24,228 bases of DNA from Acidaminobacter sp. (GCA_009881125.1 WXFH01000008.1:1-24228), one strand, 5' to 3'. Shown: positions 8,793 to 16,737, counted from the first letter of the stretch. Made by a program: numbers and translations. Notes: generated by a model not told the origin, from the letters alone.

Positions 8793-9046
8793 TTAAAAAA
8801 CCGCCTCTTAAGCTAGAGGCGGAATCCGCGGTACCACTCTAATTAACACAGCCGGCATTGCGGGCTCGCAGGCCCCGGCGTGTTCACTTGTCCCGGCTGT
8901 AACGCGCCGGCCGCGTGCTTTTCAAGAGCATGGCTCCAAGACAGGTTCAAAGCGCCGGCCGGAGTCTTTTCACCAATCAGACTCTCTCTGTGCAGCATAG
9001 CAAACTTTTACTGGTTCTCTTCAACGCCTTATCATTATATTCCTGA
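8793..9046 (-). promoter_or_regulatory. T-box leader (proline) of proS
   Basis: The untranslated leader on the minus strand shows T-box architecture. The near-consensus T-box AGAGTGGTACCGCGG is at 8826-8840. A terminator hairpin CCGCCTCT/AGAGGCGG (8801-8822) followed by a U run comes just before the proS ribosome site. The 5' part has stem I elements: AGTA of the specifier-loop 5' strand, the AGAGAG and GGTGAAAAGACTC distal segments, then TTTGAACCTGTC. The likely specifier codon is CCU (proline) at 8943-8945, which fits proS. This region accounts for the 328-nt gap between ispF and proS. The T-box call is firm; the exact specifier is from reading the fold by hand. Confidence 0.92.
8795..8822 (-). 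terminator. Conditional terminator of the proS T-box
   Basis: An 8-bp stem CCGCCTCT/AGAGGCGG with a 6-nt loop is followed on the minus strand by TTTTTTAATTTTTT. The 5' strand would compete with the T-box antiterminator just upstream, so this is the OFF structure of the riboswitch. Confidence 0.85.
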
Positions 9047-9053
9047 CATACAC

Positions 9054-9081
9054 TATATAATAGAAAAATTGAAGCTGTCAA
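9054..9081 (-). promoter_or_regulatory. Sigma-A-type promoter of the proS T-box transcript
   Basis: A perfect TTGACA (9076-9081) is followed by TATATA at 9054-9059 (16-bp spacer); an alternative -10 is TATAGT at 9052-9057 (18-bp spacer). It lies 8 nt after the ispF stop, so proS and its followers start from their own promoter. Confidence 0.72.
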
Positions 9082-9089
9082 CGGAAATT

Positions 9090-9584
9090 TTAGAGGGCTC
9101 TTTCCCTCGATTTTTCCAAAAGACAGACTGCCGTCACCGAGATGCCTTCCTCCCGGCCTTCAAAGCCGAGCCTCTCCGTTGTAGTCGCCTTGAGATTCAA
9201 ATCCTCATCTTTCAGCCCAAGGATAGGCCCGAGCGCTGACTTCATCTGCGCCATAAACGGGAGCAGTTTTGGCCGCTGCGCCGCAATAACCGCGTCGACG
9301 TTGCCCACGGTGTATCCCTTCTCACGAATCAGCACCATGACGTGCTCAAGCAGTTTAAGGCTTGAGATCCCGCGATAGGCTGGGTCTGTATCCGGGAAAT
9401 GCCTGCCAATGTCACCCAGCCCCGCCGCGCCAAGTAGCGCGTCCATGATGGCGTGTGTCAGCACGTCGGCATCCGAGTGGCCGAGAAGACCAACTTCGTG
9501 GGGAATTTCCACGCCGCCCAGAATCAGTTTCCTGCCCGGTACCAGCTGGTGGACGTCGTAACCAATGCCTGTTTTGATCTTCAA
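9090..9584 (-). CDS. ispF: 2-C-methyl-D-erythritol 2,4-cyclodiphosphate synthase
   Basis: IspF cyclises CDP-methylerythritol phosphate in the non-mevalonate (MEP) isoprenoid pathway. The 164 aa match the family length. The metal ligands are visible as Asp/His in GIGYDVHQL (Asp10, His12) and His44 in LLGHSDADVLTHA. The C-terminal NLKATTTERLGFEGREEGI is the conserved trimer-core segment. The start codon is TTG, overlapping the ispD TGA as TTGA, with a G-rich AGGGGGG site inside the end of ispD. The two enzymes are therefore translationally coupled and catalyse nearby steps of the same pathway. Confidence 0.96.
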   Translation of the reverse strand: MKIKTGIGYDVHQLVPGRKLILGGVEIPHEVGLLGHSDADVLTHAIMDALLGAAGLGDIGRHFPDTDPAYRGISSLKLLEHVMVLIREKGYTVGNVDAVIAAQRPKLLPFMAQMKSALGPILGLKDEDLNLKATTTERLGFEGREEGISVTAVCLLEKSRERAL

Positions 9585-10333
9585 ACCGTTCCCCCCTGCT
9601 CCTTTGAAGTGCTTTTGCCGATGGCAGGGGCAATCGCCGCCAATATCGCTTCCGCCATGACCATGTCTTCCGGCGTGGTGATCTTCAGATTGAAATAACT
9701 GCCTTTCACAAGGTATACCCGATGCCCCAGACGCTCGATCAGCGCACTGTCATCCGTTGCGTCCCACCCGTTTTCCTCCGCGAGTCGATGCGCCTGTTCC
9801 AGCCAATCCCGCCTGAAGACCTGGGGCGTCTGGACGAGAAATAATCGGCTGCGGTCCGGAGTGGATTCTACCACGCCGTCTGCCGCTGCGACCTTGATGG
9901 TGTCCTTGGCCGCCACTGCCGCCACCGCCGCGCCGGTTTGCGCCGCTTTATCGACGCAGTCGCGAATGGTGTCCAGACTGACAAACGGCCGCGCACCGTC
10001 ATGGATCAAAACGAGTGACGCTTCTTCGGAGAGTTTCTCAAGACCCCTCCGAATCGAAGCCATTCGATTCTCTCCGCCTTCAACGCATTGAATGGGTACG
10101 TCTTCCTCATTGCACAGCTGACGGACGAGGTCTTCATAGAGCGCCAATTCTCCCGCCGGGACGACGACAACGCACTCCGAGATCATGCCGGAGGCGCACA
10201 GCCGCTCTACTGCGTGCGCAAGAATCGTCTTCCCGCCGAGGCGCATCCTTTGCTTACTGATCCCGGCGCCCATTCGAGTACCCATTCCGGCCGCCGCCAC
10301 TATTGCTGCTGTTTTCTGATCCACTCTTATCAT
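9581..10333 (-). CDS. ispD: 2-C-methyl-D-erythritol 4-phosphate cytidylyltransferase
   Basis: IspD joins CTP to methylerythritol phosphate in the MEP pathway. The nucleotide-binding start AAIVAAAGMGTRMGAGISKQ (about residues 10-29), the segments IHDGARPFV and TPQVFR, and ATDDSALIE are all typical. I choose the ATG at 10333 (250 aa), 8 nt after AAGGGG; an in-frame GTG at 10342 lies too close to that site. The C-terminus carries a short Ala-rich extension (AILAAIAPAIGKSTSKEQGG), slightly longer than the usual 230-240 aa. It begins 12 nt after yacL and overlaps ispF by 4 nt. Confidence 0.95.
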   Translation of the reverse strand: MIRVDQKTAAIVAAAGMGTRMGAGISKQRMRLGGKTILAHAVERLCASGMISECVVVVPAGELALYEDLVRQLCNEEDVPIQCVEGGENRMASIRRGLEKLSEEASLVLIHDGARPFVSLDTIRDCVDKAAQTGAAVAAVAAKDTIKVAAADGVVESTPDRSRLFLVQTPQVFRRDWLEQAHRLAEENGWDATDDSALIERLGHRVYLVKGSYFNLKITTPEDMVMAEAILAAIAPAIGKSTSKEQGGTV

Positions 10334-10345
10334 TTCATTCACCCC

Positions 10346-11440
10346 TTAGAGAGGCTTGACAAAAATCATACGACCGGCCGCGGTTTGCAGCACGCTGGTC
10401 ACAAGTACCTCGAGGGTCTCATTGATGTGGCGCTTTCCGCCTTCGACAACGATCATGGTACCGTCGTCGAGATAGGCGATGCCCTGATTGGACTCCTTTC
10501 CCTCTTTGATGACGTGGACGACCATTTCCTCACCCGGCAGAACCACTGGTTTGATGGCGTTCGCCAACTCATTGATGTTCAAAACCCGAACATCCTGCAG
10601 CTCAGCGACCTTATTCAGATTATAGTCATTTGTAACGACAAAGCCGTTGATCAGCTTGGCAAGTTTGAGCAGCTTGATGTCGACTTCACTGACATCCTCA
10701 AAATTGGTTGAGACGATCTTGACTTCGATATTGATTTCTTTTTGGATGACCTTCAAAATATCCAGGCCTCTTCTGCCGCGGTTTCGCTTCAGGCTGTCCG
10801 ATGAATCTGCAATGTGGCGCAGTTCCTCTAGAACGAATTCCGGAATGATAATAGGGCCTTCGACAAACCCGGTCTTGCAAATGTCTGCGATTCGCCCGTC
10901 AATTATGACACTGGTGTCCAGTATTTTAGGCTTCGCCCCCCCTTGGTCTTTAGACCCGGACGACTTGGATCCGGTGCGGCGAAACATGTCTGGCAGCCTC
11001 GAAAGATCCGCCATATTTTTTGTCGCGAGTCTGGCGCCCAGGTATCCCAGGAAAATATACGCCAAAATGGACAAGAACCCGCTTACAAAAGGAATGGGAA
11101 TATTGTTGATTGCCCCGTTGATCAGATAGGCGATCATGAGTCCCAGAATGAGTCCTACCGAACCAAAGAGCATCTGGTTCGCCGGAATTTTTTCCAGTTC
11201 TTTTTCTGTGTGCTTGGCAACGCCCATAAATCTGCGGATCAGGTAAGGCGATAGCATATAAAGGATAAAACCGATTATAAGTGCGACAACCGTTGAAAAT
11301 ATGACCTTAAATGCCATATCAGACGGATTGTAATTAAAAGCGGTCCGCAGCCATTCAAAATTGAGCATTAATACGCCTAGCGCGTAGCCACCGGAGACGC
11401 CGAGCAGCGTCAGGGCAGCGCGAATAATTTTCTTAAGCAT
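10346..11440 (-). CDS. YacL-type membrane protein with PIN and TRAM domains
   Basis: This matches YacL of Bacillus: four N-terminal transmembrane helices, a PIN nuclease domain and a C-terminal TRAM RNA-binding domain. Hydrophobic segments are at about residues 8-28, 45-65, 90-110 and 115-138. After a Ser/Lys/Gly-rich linker the PIN domain starts with KILDTSVIIDGRIADI, continues with PEFVLEELRHIAD and ends with VVTNDYNLNKVAEL, giving the usual acidic metal-binding set. The TRAM region includes EGKESNQGIAYLDDGTMIVV and AGRMIFVKP. The start is the ATG at 11440 (364 aa), 6 nt after AGGAGG; a TTG two codons upstream overlaps the spacing. The RNA substrate is unknown. It sits between carD and ispD. 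Confidence 0.92.
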   Translation of the reverse strand: MLKKIIRAALTLLGVSGGYALGVLMLNFEWLRTAFNYNPSDMAFKVIFSTVVALIIGFILYMLSPYLIRRFMGVAKHTEKELEKIPANQMLFGSVGLILGLMIAYLINGAINNIPIPFVSGFLSILAYIFLGYLGARLATKNMADLSRLPDMFRRTGSKSSGSKDQGGAKPKILDTSVIIDGRIADICKTGFVEGPIIIPEFVLEELRHIADSSDSLKRNRGRRGLDILKVIQKEINIEVKIVSTNFEDVSEVDIKLLKLAKLINGFVVTNDYNLNKVAELQDVRVLNINELANAIKPVVLPGEEMVVHVIKEGKESNQGIAYLDDGTMIVVEGGKRHINETLEVLVTSVLQTAAGRMIFVKPL

Positions 11441-11635
11441 TTCCAACCTCCTCTCTGCATTTTTTATAATAATGGAACAAAAACGAATATACTTTATTTA
11501 TACTAACATATCCATTCTAAGTCCCACTATTTGTTTTTCAGATTGTAACGAAAGTTTAACATATTTTAACAAACTTTGCTGTGCCTAAATAAGAAGACAA
11601 GTTAAAGTGTGTCCCAAACATTATCTCAGACGTGG

Positions 11636-11660
11636 AAAAGCGCCCCCTAAATGGCGACGC
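11636..11660 (-). terminator. Possible terminator after carD
   Basis: On the minus strand GCGTCGCC pairs with GGGGGCGC across the loop ATTTA with one mismatch, followed by only TTTT. It lies 19 nt after the carD stop. The U run is short, so it may be leaky. The rest of the 238-nt gap to yacL is AT-rich and I see nothing else firm in it. Confidence 0.4.
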
Positions 11661-11678
11661 CTAAGCAGCTCTATGTGA

Positions 11679-12155
11679 TTAATGCACCGAGGTCTCTATC
11701 ATTTTCTCGATAGCCTTTTCATCCTGCTCCATGACCAGCACAATTTCGCTGATAAGTATCTGTTTGGTGTTGTTCAGCATCTTTCTTTCACCGGTGGACA
11801 ATCCCTTTTCACGCTCCATGTGAATCAGATCTCTGACGACCATGGCAACTTCAAATATGTCACCGGACTTCACTTTCTCCATGTTGTTCCTGTAGCGCCT
11901 GTTCCAGTTCTGCTGCAGTTCAACGCCCTCTTCTCTCAAAACGCTGAAAACCTCGTCAATAGCGTCATCCTGAATAATTTCCCGGAGGCCGATGGTTTCG
12001 ACATTGTCGACCGGCAGCATGACCTTCATGTTTTTGAGCGGCAATCTCAGTATAAAATACTTTCGCTTTTCACCCAAGATCTCTTTTTCCTCTACGCCCT
12101 CAATAATGCCGGCGCCATGCATTGGATAAACGACCTTATCGCCAATTCTGAACAT
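11679..12155 (-). CDS. CarD-family transcriptional regulator
   Basis: CarD/CdnL proteins bind the RNA polymerase beta subunit and stabilise open promoter complexes, notably at rRNA promoters. The N-terminal RNAP-interaction (Tudor-like) domain reads MFRIGDKVVYPMHGAGIIEG and YFILRLPLKNMKVMLPVDN. The C-terminal helical DNA-binding part contains NWNRRYRNNMEKVKSGD and LSTGERKMLNNTKQILISE. The 158-aa length is normal. I set the start at 12155 behind GGGAGGTG; an upstream in-frame start at 12218 would overlap the promoter -35 box. It stands next to yacL-ispD-ispF, a common clostridial order. A role in ribosome-gene expression is family knowledge, not shown here. Confidence 0.93.
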   Translation of the reverse strand: MFRIGDKVVYPMHGAGIIEGVEEKEILGEKRKYFILRLPLKNMKVMLPVDNVETIGLREIIQDDAIDEVFSVLREEGVELQQNWNRRYRNNMEKVKSGDIFEVAMVVRDLIHMEREKGLSTGERKMLNNTKQILISEIVLVMEQDEKAIEKMIETSVH

Positions 12156-12188
12156 TTTTCCACCTCCCGGATCTGTGACCCTAAGGCT

Positions 12189-12218
12189 ATTATACAACAT
12201 AATACGAGTCGCGGTCAA
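12189..12218 (-). promoter_or_regulatory. Sigma-A-type promoter of carD
   Basis: TTGACC (12213-12218) and TATAAT (12189-12194) are 18 bp apart on the minus strand. Transcription would begin near 12182, about 27 nt before the carD ATG. Confidence 0.75.
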
Positions 12219-12288
12219 TCGAATTTAATATTCTATCATAGCAACAAAGCAAATGTCAATTACAGGATTTTAATATTTACATAGAATC

Positions 12289-12323
12289 TCACCTTTGCAG
12301 CGGCGGCGCGTGTGGAAAGGTGA
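12289..12323. repeat. 8-bp inverted repeat with GC-rich loop
   Basis: TCACCTTT (12289-12296) and AAAGGTGA (12316-12323) are perfect inverted copies around a 19-nt GC-rich loop. They lie in the divergent gap between carD and the plus-strand gene at 12440. There is no U run, so it is more likely an operator-like site or a chance hairpin than a terminator. Confidence 0.35.
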
Positions 12324-12366
12324 CCATCGGCAGCATAAGGTCCGGGAATCTGTTTGCCATTTTAGT

Positions 12367-12395
12367 TTTACTATGGCGGCGACCTGTGCTAGAAT
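12367..12395 (+). promoter_or_regulatory. Likely promoter of the small plus-strand gene
   Basis: TTTACT (12367-12372) and TAGAAT (12390-12395) are separated by 17 bp on the plus strand. The gene's ATG at 12440 follows about 38 nt after the predicted start of transcription. Confidence 0.55.
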
Positions 12396-12439
12396 TGAAT
12401 CAAACAAACCAACAGGTGCAGAATATTGAGGTGATCCGC

Positions 12440-12835
12440 ATGAGCGACATTATTTATGATCAGTTTCAGAATACCGTTCAGGAGGTTCTGATCCGTCACA
12501 ACAGCTTGCTTGACATCATCACGAAGCTTGATGAGTCAAACGCGCGCATCAACCGCGCTGCCGTAAAAACCATCACATCCTGCGGCTGTCTGAAGCTTCA
12601 CGCCGAGAAACAAGATCTCCCTGAGGATGCCGATTATCTGGATATCAAGAATTATGCCGGCACTGAGCTCTCCGGCGAAATTTGCCCAGTCTGCCGCGAC
12701 AAAATTGACCGGGAGATCGGCTCACACCTCTTCTACCTGGCTGCGCTTTGCAACCATTTGAACATCAGCCTCTATGATGCTTTTCTCAACGAATATAACC
12801 GCATCAAGACACTCGGGCCTTACAGCCTGTATTAA
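12440..12835 (+). CDS. Conserved clostridial-type small protein with CxC and CxxC motifs
   Basis: This 131-aa protein starts at the ATG at 12440 behind AGGTG; an in-frame ATG 40 codons earlier lies before the promoter. It resembles small hypothetical proteins of Clostridia, but I cannot assign a named family. An N-terminal helix (MSDIIYDQFQNTVQEVLIRH) is followed by TSCGCLKLH with Cys48 and Cys50. ICPVCRDKI with Cys82 and Cys85 comes next, so the four Cys could bind one zinc. The C-terminal helices SHLFYLAALCNHLNISLYD and AFLNEYNRIKTLG recall all-alpha MazG-like proteins, but no catalytic acidic set is visible. It has its own promoter and a shared terminator, so it is a single-gene unit. Confidence 0.85.
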   Translation: MSDIIYDQFQNTVQEVLIRHNSLLDIITKLDESNARINRAAVKTITSCGCLKLHAEKQDLPEDADYLDIKNYAGTELSGEICPVCRDKIDREIGSHLFYLAALCNHLNISLYDAFLNEYNRIKTLGPYSLY

Positions 12836-12847
12836 ACGAAACGTCAA

Positions 12848-12905
12848 AAGAAGGTGCCCCAGCCCCCGGTCGTCCCCGACCGGCAGCTGCGGCACCTTCT
12901 TTTTT
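12848..12905. terminator. Bidirectional terminator between the small gene and radA
   Basis: AAGAAGGTGCC (12848-12858) pairs with GGCACCTTCTT (12891-12901), with an inner hairpin CCGGTCG/CGACCGG. A T run follows on the plus strand (12900-12905), and the matching A run before it serves the minus strand. It lies between the converging ends at 12835 and 12929. Confidence 0.88.
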
Positions 12906-12928
12906 CCTTTGGAAGTGTTGACCAACCA

Positions 12929-14299
12929 TCACCTCAGCGTCGCGTCCAGCGCTTCCTCAACCGTCCTGACGCCCACGATCTGAACGCCCGGCGCCGGTTT
13001 TTCAAGGCCATCGAGATTTCCGGCGGGAATGACAAAGGTCTTGAATCCGAGCTTCTGACCCTCAGAAATCCTGCTTTGCACATGGGCGACATTGCGAACC
13101 TCACCGGTGAGGCCAACCTCGCCAAAAAACATCATCTCCGGGTTGATCACTATATTCTTAAAGCTCGACGCCAGCGCAATGATGATGCCCAGGTCCGCGG
13201 CGGGTTCGTCTATGCGGATGCCGCCTACCACGTTGATATAGCTGTCCTGGTCCTGGAGCTGCATGCCAATTTTTTTCTCGAGTACGGCGATCAGCATGAT
13301 CACCTTGTTGTAATCGACGCCTATAGCCGTTCTGCGTGGCGCAGAGAAGCCGGAATGGCAGACGAGGGCCTGGATTTCCACAAGCATGGGCCGGGTCCCT
13401 TCCATAGTGCCAACGACCACGGAGCCGGAGGCTTCATCCCGTTTTTCCGAAATAAACAGCTTTGACGGATTGGAGACGCCAATCAGTCCCTGATTCGTCA
13501 TTTCGAAGACGCCTATTTCGTTCGTCGAGCCAAAGCGGTTCTTGACGGAGCGCAGCAGTCTGTAAGTATTGAAGCGCTCGCCCTCGAAGTAGAGGACCGT
13601 GTCCACCATGTGCTCCAGAACCTTTGGCCCCGCAATGGCGCCGGACTTGGTGACGTGGCCCACAATAAAGGTGGAGAGCCCCTCGCGCTTCGCTGTCTTC
13701 ATCAGGGACGCGGTGCACTCCCTGACCTGGGAGACGCTGCCGGGCGCCGACTGTATGTCCGAACGGAACATGGTCTGAATGGAGTCCACGATCAGCACAT
13801 CCGGCTTCAGGGCGTCCACGGTGTTCATAATGACTTCAAGATCGTTTTCAGAGATAATATAGAGGGATTCCGAAGCAACGCCCGTCCGGTCTGCCCTGAG
13901 TTTGGTCTGCTTGACGCTCTCTTCTCCGGAGACGTAGAGGACCTTTTTCTTTGTAAAAGCAATCTTGTCTGCCATTTGAATCAGCATGGTCGACTTGCCA
14001 ATGCCGGGATCGCCGCCCACAAGGACAAGGGAGCCCCGGACGACGCCGCCGCCCAGCACGTTGTCCAGTTCAAGGATGCCGGTAGTATAACGGTCTTCCC
14101 GATCCACGGACACGTCGATCAGCCTGACAGGTTTCGCGGAATCTGAGATGCGTCCCTGGGCAGTGGTTTTGGGAGACTCTGCGCGGACGTACTCTTCGAC
14201 ATAGCTGTTCCAGGCACCGCATTCCGTGCAGCGTCCGACCCACTTTGGAGACTGTGCGCCGCAATTTTGACAGACATGGATGGTTTTATTTTTAGACAT
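12929..14299 (-). CDS. radA: DNA repair protein RadA (Sms)
   Basis: RadA is a RecA-related ATPase that helps branch migration during recombination and repair. The 456 aa have the complete layout. The zinc finger is Cys10, Cys13, Cys24, Cys27 (CQNCGAQSPKWVGRCTECG). The Walker A motif is GGDPGIGKSTM at about residues 94-104, Walker B is VLIVDSIQT, and the RadA-specific motif is KNRFG (about 252). A C-terminal Lon-protease-like domain lacks proteolytic function in the family. The ATG follows AGGAGG by 5 nt. In Bacillus disA follows radA; here disA is missing and the gene is followed by a terminator. Confidence 0.96.
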   Translation of the reverse strand: MSKNKTIHVCQNCGAQSPKWVGRCTECGAWNSYVEEYVRAESPKTTAQGRISDSAKPVRLIDVSVDREDRYTTGILELDNVLGGGVVRGSLVLVGGDPGIGKSTMLIQMADKIAFTKKKVLYVSGEESVKQTKLRADRTGVASESLYIISENDLEVIMNTVDALKPDVLIVDSIQTMFRSDIQSAPGSVSQVRECTASLMKTAKREGLSTFIVGHVTKSGAIAGPKVLEHMVDTVLYFEGERFNTYRLLRSVKNRFGSTNEIGVFEMTNQGLIGVSNPSKLFISEKRDEASGSVVVGTMEGTRPMLVEIQALVCHSGFSAPRRTAIGVDYNKVIMLIAVLEKKIGMQLQDQDSYINVVGGIRIDEPAADLGIIIALASSFKNIVINPEMMFFGEVGLTGEVRNVAHVQSRISEGQKLGFKTFVIPAGNLDGLEKPAPGVQIVGVRTVEEALDATLR

Positions 14300-14368
14300 A
14301 AGTTCCTCCTAAGGCGGGCTTGACTGAGACCCGCCTCTTATATTATAACCTGTCTGCAGTCGAAAAAT

Positions 14369-14400
14369 AAAGCGGGATCCAGATTAAGGGACCCCGCTTT
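14369..14400. terminator. Terminator after the EF-G paralogue
   Basis: On the minus strand AAGCGGGGTCC pairs with GGATCCCGCTT around an 8-nt loop, followed by TTATTTTT. It lies about 40 nt after the EF-G-like stop and before radA. A TATAAT at 14340-14347 further down could belong to a radA promoter with a poor -35 box. Confidence 0.85.
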
Positions 14401-14440
14401 TGACTTTTGTCGACGGTCTTTGTGATTTGTGGTTTGCGTC

Positions 14441-16522
14441 TTAGTGATTATTCTTTTCGGCTTTGGATTCCTCGACGATCTTGATGGCCAGCTGCATTGG
14501 CACTTCCTCATAGCGGTTGAACTCCATGCTGAAGTAGCCGCGTGCCTGGGTCATGGATCTGAGGTCTGTGGCGTACTTGAACATTTCCGCCTCAGGCGCT
14601 TCCGCATAGACCTTTTGGTAGCCCATTTCGTCCGGCTCCATGCCGAGAATGCGTCCGCGGCGCTTGTTCATGTCACCCATGATGTCGCCCATGTATTCAT
14701 CCGGCACAAAAATGGTGATGCGCATGATAGGCTCAAGAAGAATTGGCTGAGCGATCTCCATGCCTTTCTTGAATGCGATGTGTGCCGCCAGTTTGAAGGC
14801 CATCTCGTTGGAGTCCACCGGATGGTAGGAGCCGTCAACCAGTGTCGCTTTAATGTTGACAACCGGGAACCCAGCCAGGATGCCTTTTTCCATAGCCTCC
14901 CGGAGGCCCTTTTCAACAGCCGGTACGTAGTTCCTTGGCACTGATCCGCCGAAAATCTTCTCTTCAAAGATGAAAGGCTCTGTGGAATGCTCAAACTTGA
15001 TGTGGACGTCGCCAAACTGACCTGCGCCGCCCGTTTGCTTCTTGTGTCGGCCTTGAACGGTGACATTGCCCTTTATGGTTTCTCTGTAAGGAATCTTCTG
15101 GTCGACCATATTGACGTCAACGCCAAAGGTATTTTTGAGCTTGTTGACGATAATGCCAAGCTGCATGTTGCCCTGGCCGCCAATCAGCAGCTGCTTCGTC
15201 TCATTGTTTCTGCTGACGAGGAAGGACGGATCCTCCTCAGACAAGCGCTGCAGTGAGGCGCTGATTTTCTCTTCGTCGCCTTGGGCCTTCGGCTCTACTG
15301 CCATAAACAGACATGGCTTAGGCAGATTGATGCCGCTATATTTGATAGGCTGATTCTTGTCGCAAAGGGTGTCGCCGGACTCCGTCAAAGTCAGCTTCGC
15401 GGTTGCCCCAATATCACCGGCATTGATGTGATCGACTTCCAGCTGGCTTTTGCCTCTCATCAGGAAGACAGGACCTATTTTCTCTGTCTCTTCCTTGTTG
15501 GCGTTGAGGAGTTCAAGGTCGCGCTTGAGCTTGCCGGAATAGACTTTGAATAGAGAAATCTTACCCACAAACGGGTCGACAATGGTTTTGAAGACGAATG
15601 CCGACACCGGCTCAGTATCATCCACCTTACGGGAGACTTCTTCTCCGGTCAAAGGATTGACGCCTACGGTAACGCCCCCATCCAGATCTTTTGGCGTTGG
15701 AAGGTAATCATAGATCATGTTGAGCAATGTATGAATACCGATTCTGTTTTCAGCAGAACCAATCAGAACCGGGACGATTTCGTTGTTGATGACGCCTTTT
15801 CTGAGGCCGGCGTGAATCTCTTCCGTAGTGAACTCGTCACCGCCGAAATATTTTTCCATGAGCTCTTCATCACTTTCAGCGACAGATTCAATGATCATGT
15901 CGCGGAACGGCTTGATGCGCGGCTCCATGTCAGCGGGTACGGAAATGTCAATACATTCCTTGCCGGTGTATTCTCTGCCAATCAGATCGACGACATTGAC
16001 GAAGCCTTTAAACTGATTGTCTTCTCCCAGCGGAATACAGAACGGCGCGATTTTCTTTCCGAATTTATCCTTGAGATCCCGGATCAATTTGACGTAATCA
16101 ATATTTTCTTTATCCATCTTATTGATGAAGATGATCTTTGGCATATTGCGCTTTTCGGTAAAAGTCCAGGCTTTTTCTGTGCCGACTTCAATGCCGGAGC
16201 CCGCATCCATGACGATGACCGCGCCGCCCGCAACTCTCAGCGCACTGAACTGGTCACCGACGAAATCAAAATAACCCGGTGTATCCAGGAAGTTATACTT
16301 CGATTCATTCCATTCCACAGGAATGACGCTGGTGCCAATTGAAAACTGACGAGAGATTTCTTCTTTGTCAAAATCTGAAACAGTATTGCCTTCCGTGACT
16401 TTTCCCATGCGTTTGGTAACGCCTAGTGAAAAAAGAATCGCTTCCGTCAAAGTCGTTTTGCCACAGCCGCCGTGGCCAAGCAACGCAACGTTGCGAATTC
16501 TGTCAACACTGTAATTCTTCAT
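14441..16522 (-). CDS. EF-G-like translation GTPase (EF-G paralogue, EF-G2 type)
   Basis: This 693-aa protein has all EF-G domains and is as long as EF-G, but it is the paralogue rather than the main translocase. The P-loop is GHGGCGKTT (residues 16-24) instead of the AHIDAGKTT of canonical EF-G. Switch I reads ISRQFSIGTSV where canonical EF-G has ERGITI. LDTPGYFDF and NKMDKE are the G3 and G4 motifs. Domains III-V include QGRHKKQTGGAGQFGDVHI and MGDMNKRRGRILGM. Such paralogues occur in many Clostridia; their role is not settled. The ATG follows GGGGAG by 6 nt. It stands alone, flanked by a terminator and by a divergent gene, and not in the rpsL-rpsG-fusA operon. Confidence 0.92.
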   Translation of the reverse strand: MKNYSVDRIRNVALLGHGGCGKTTLTEAILFSLGVTKRMGKVTEGNTVSDFDKEEISRQFSIGTSVIPVEWNESKYNFLDTPGYFDFVGDQFSALRVAGGAVIVMDAGSGIEVGTEKAWTFTEKRNMPKIIFINKMDKENIDYVKLIRDLKDKFGKKIAPFCIPLGEDNQFKGFVNVVDLIGREYTGKECIDISVPADMEPRIKPFRDMIIESVAESDEELMEKYFGGDEFTTEEIHAGLRKGVINNEIVPVLIGSAENRIGIHTLLNMIYDYLPTPKDLDGGVTVGVNPLTGEEVSRKVDDTEPVSAFVFKTIVDPFVGKISLFKVYSGKLKRDLELLNANKEETEKIGPVFLMRGKSQLEVDHINAGDIGATAKLTLTESGDTLCDKNQPIKYSGINLPKPCLFMAVEPKAQGDEEKISASLQRLSEEDPSFLVSRNNETKQLLIGGQGNMQLGIIVNKLKNTFGVDVNMVDQKIPYRETIKGNVTVQGRHKKQTGGAGQFGDVHIKFEHSTEPFIFEEKIFGGSVPRNYVPAVEKGLREAMEKGILAGFPVVNIKATLVDGSYHPVDSNEMAFKLAAHIAFKKGMEIAQPILLEPIMRITIFVPDEYMGDIMGDMNKRRGRILGMEPDEMGYQKVYAEAPEAEMFKYATDLRSMTQARGYFSMEFNRYEEVPMQLAIKIVEESKAEKNNH

Positions 16523-16698
16523 GTGATTCTCCCCGCTTTCTGATGTGTTGGATTTTGTGCGTAAGTGTTACATTCTACATTGCTTCTCGAATTCCTTTTT
16601 TTCATTTATTCATTTTTTTAATATTGAGATAATTGTAAAAAATCAGTATGCACTGTCTATACCCAAATTTGCGGTCTCTACCAACAAACTTTCACCAA

Positions 16699-16707
16699 TG
16701 TTATAAT
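16699..16707 (+). promoter_or_regulatory. Extended -10 promoter of the RdhA-like gene
   Basis: TGTTATAAT (16699-16707) is a perfect extended -10 element. No good -35 box stands 17 bp upstream, which is usual for extended -10 promoters. The gene's ATG is 31 nt further on, behind GGAGGAG. The rest of the 215-nt divergent gap is AT-rich, and I see no clear promoter for the EF-G paralogue in it. Confidence 0.6.
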
Positions 16708-16737
16708 GATAAAAATGTTAGATGATGGAGGAGAGCT

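Noticed and set aside
10088..10711. A 207-codon open frame on the plus strand
   Set aside because: It lies opposite ispD and yacL, whose proteins are clearly recognisable, and shows no domain or ribosome site of its own. The same holds for the long plus-strand frames opposite gltX (5567-6031), proS (7343-7963), EF-G2 (15731-16342), Nif3 (19915-20649) and nrdJ (21997-22386).
11447..11600. A promoter for yacL in the AT-rich gap after carD
   Set aside because: TACAAT (11542-11547) and TATAAA-like sequences exist, but every -35 at 16-18 bp matches at three positions or fewer, which is no better than chance in AT-rich DNA.
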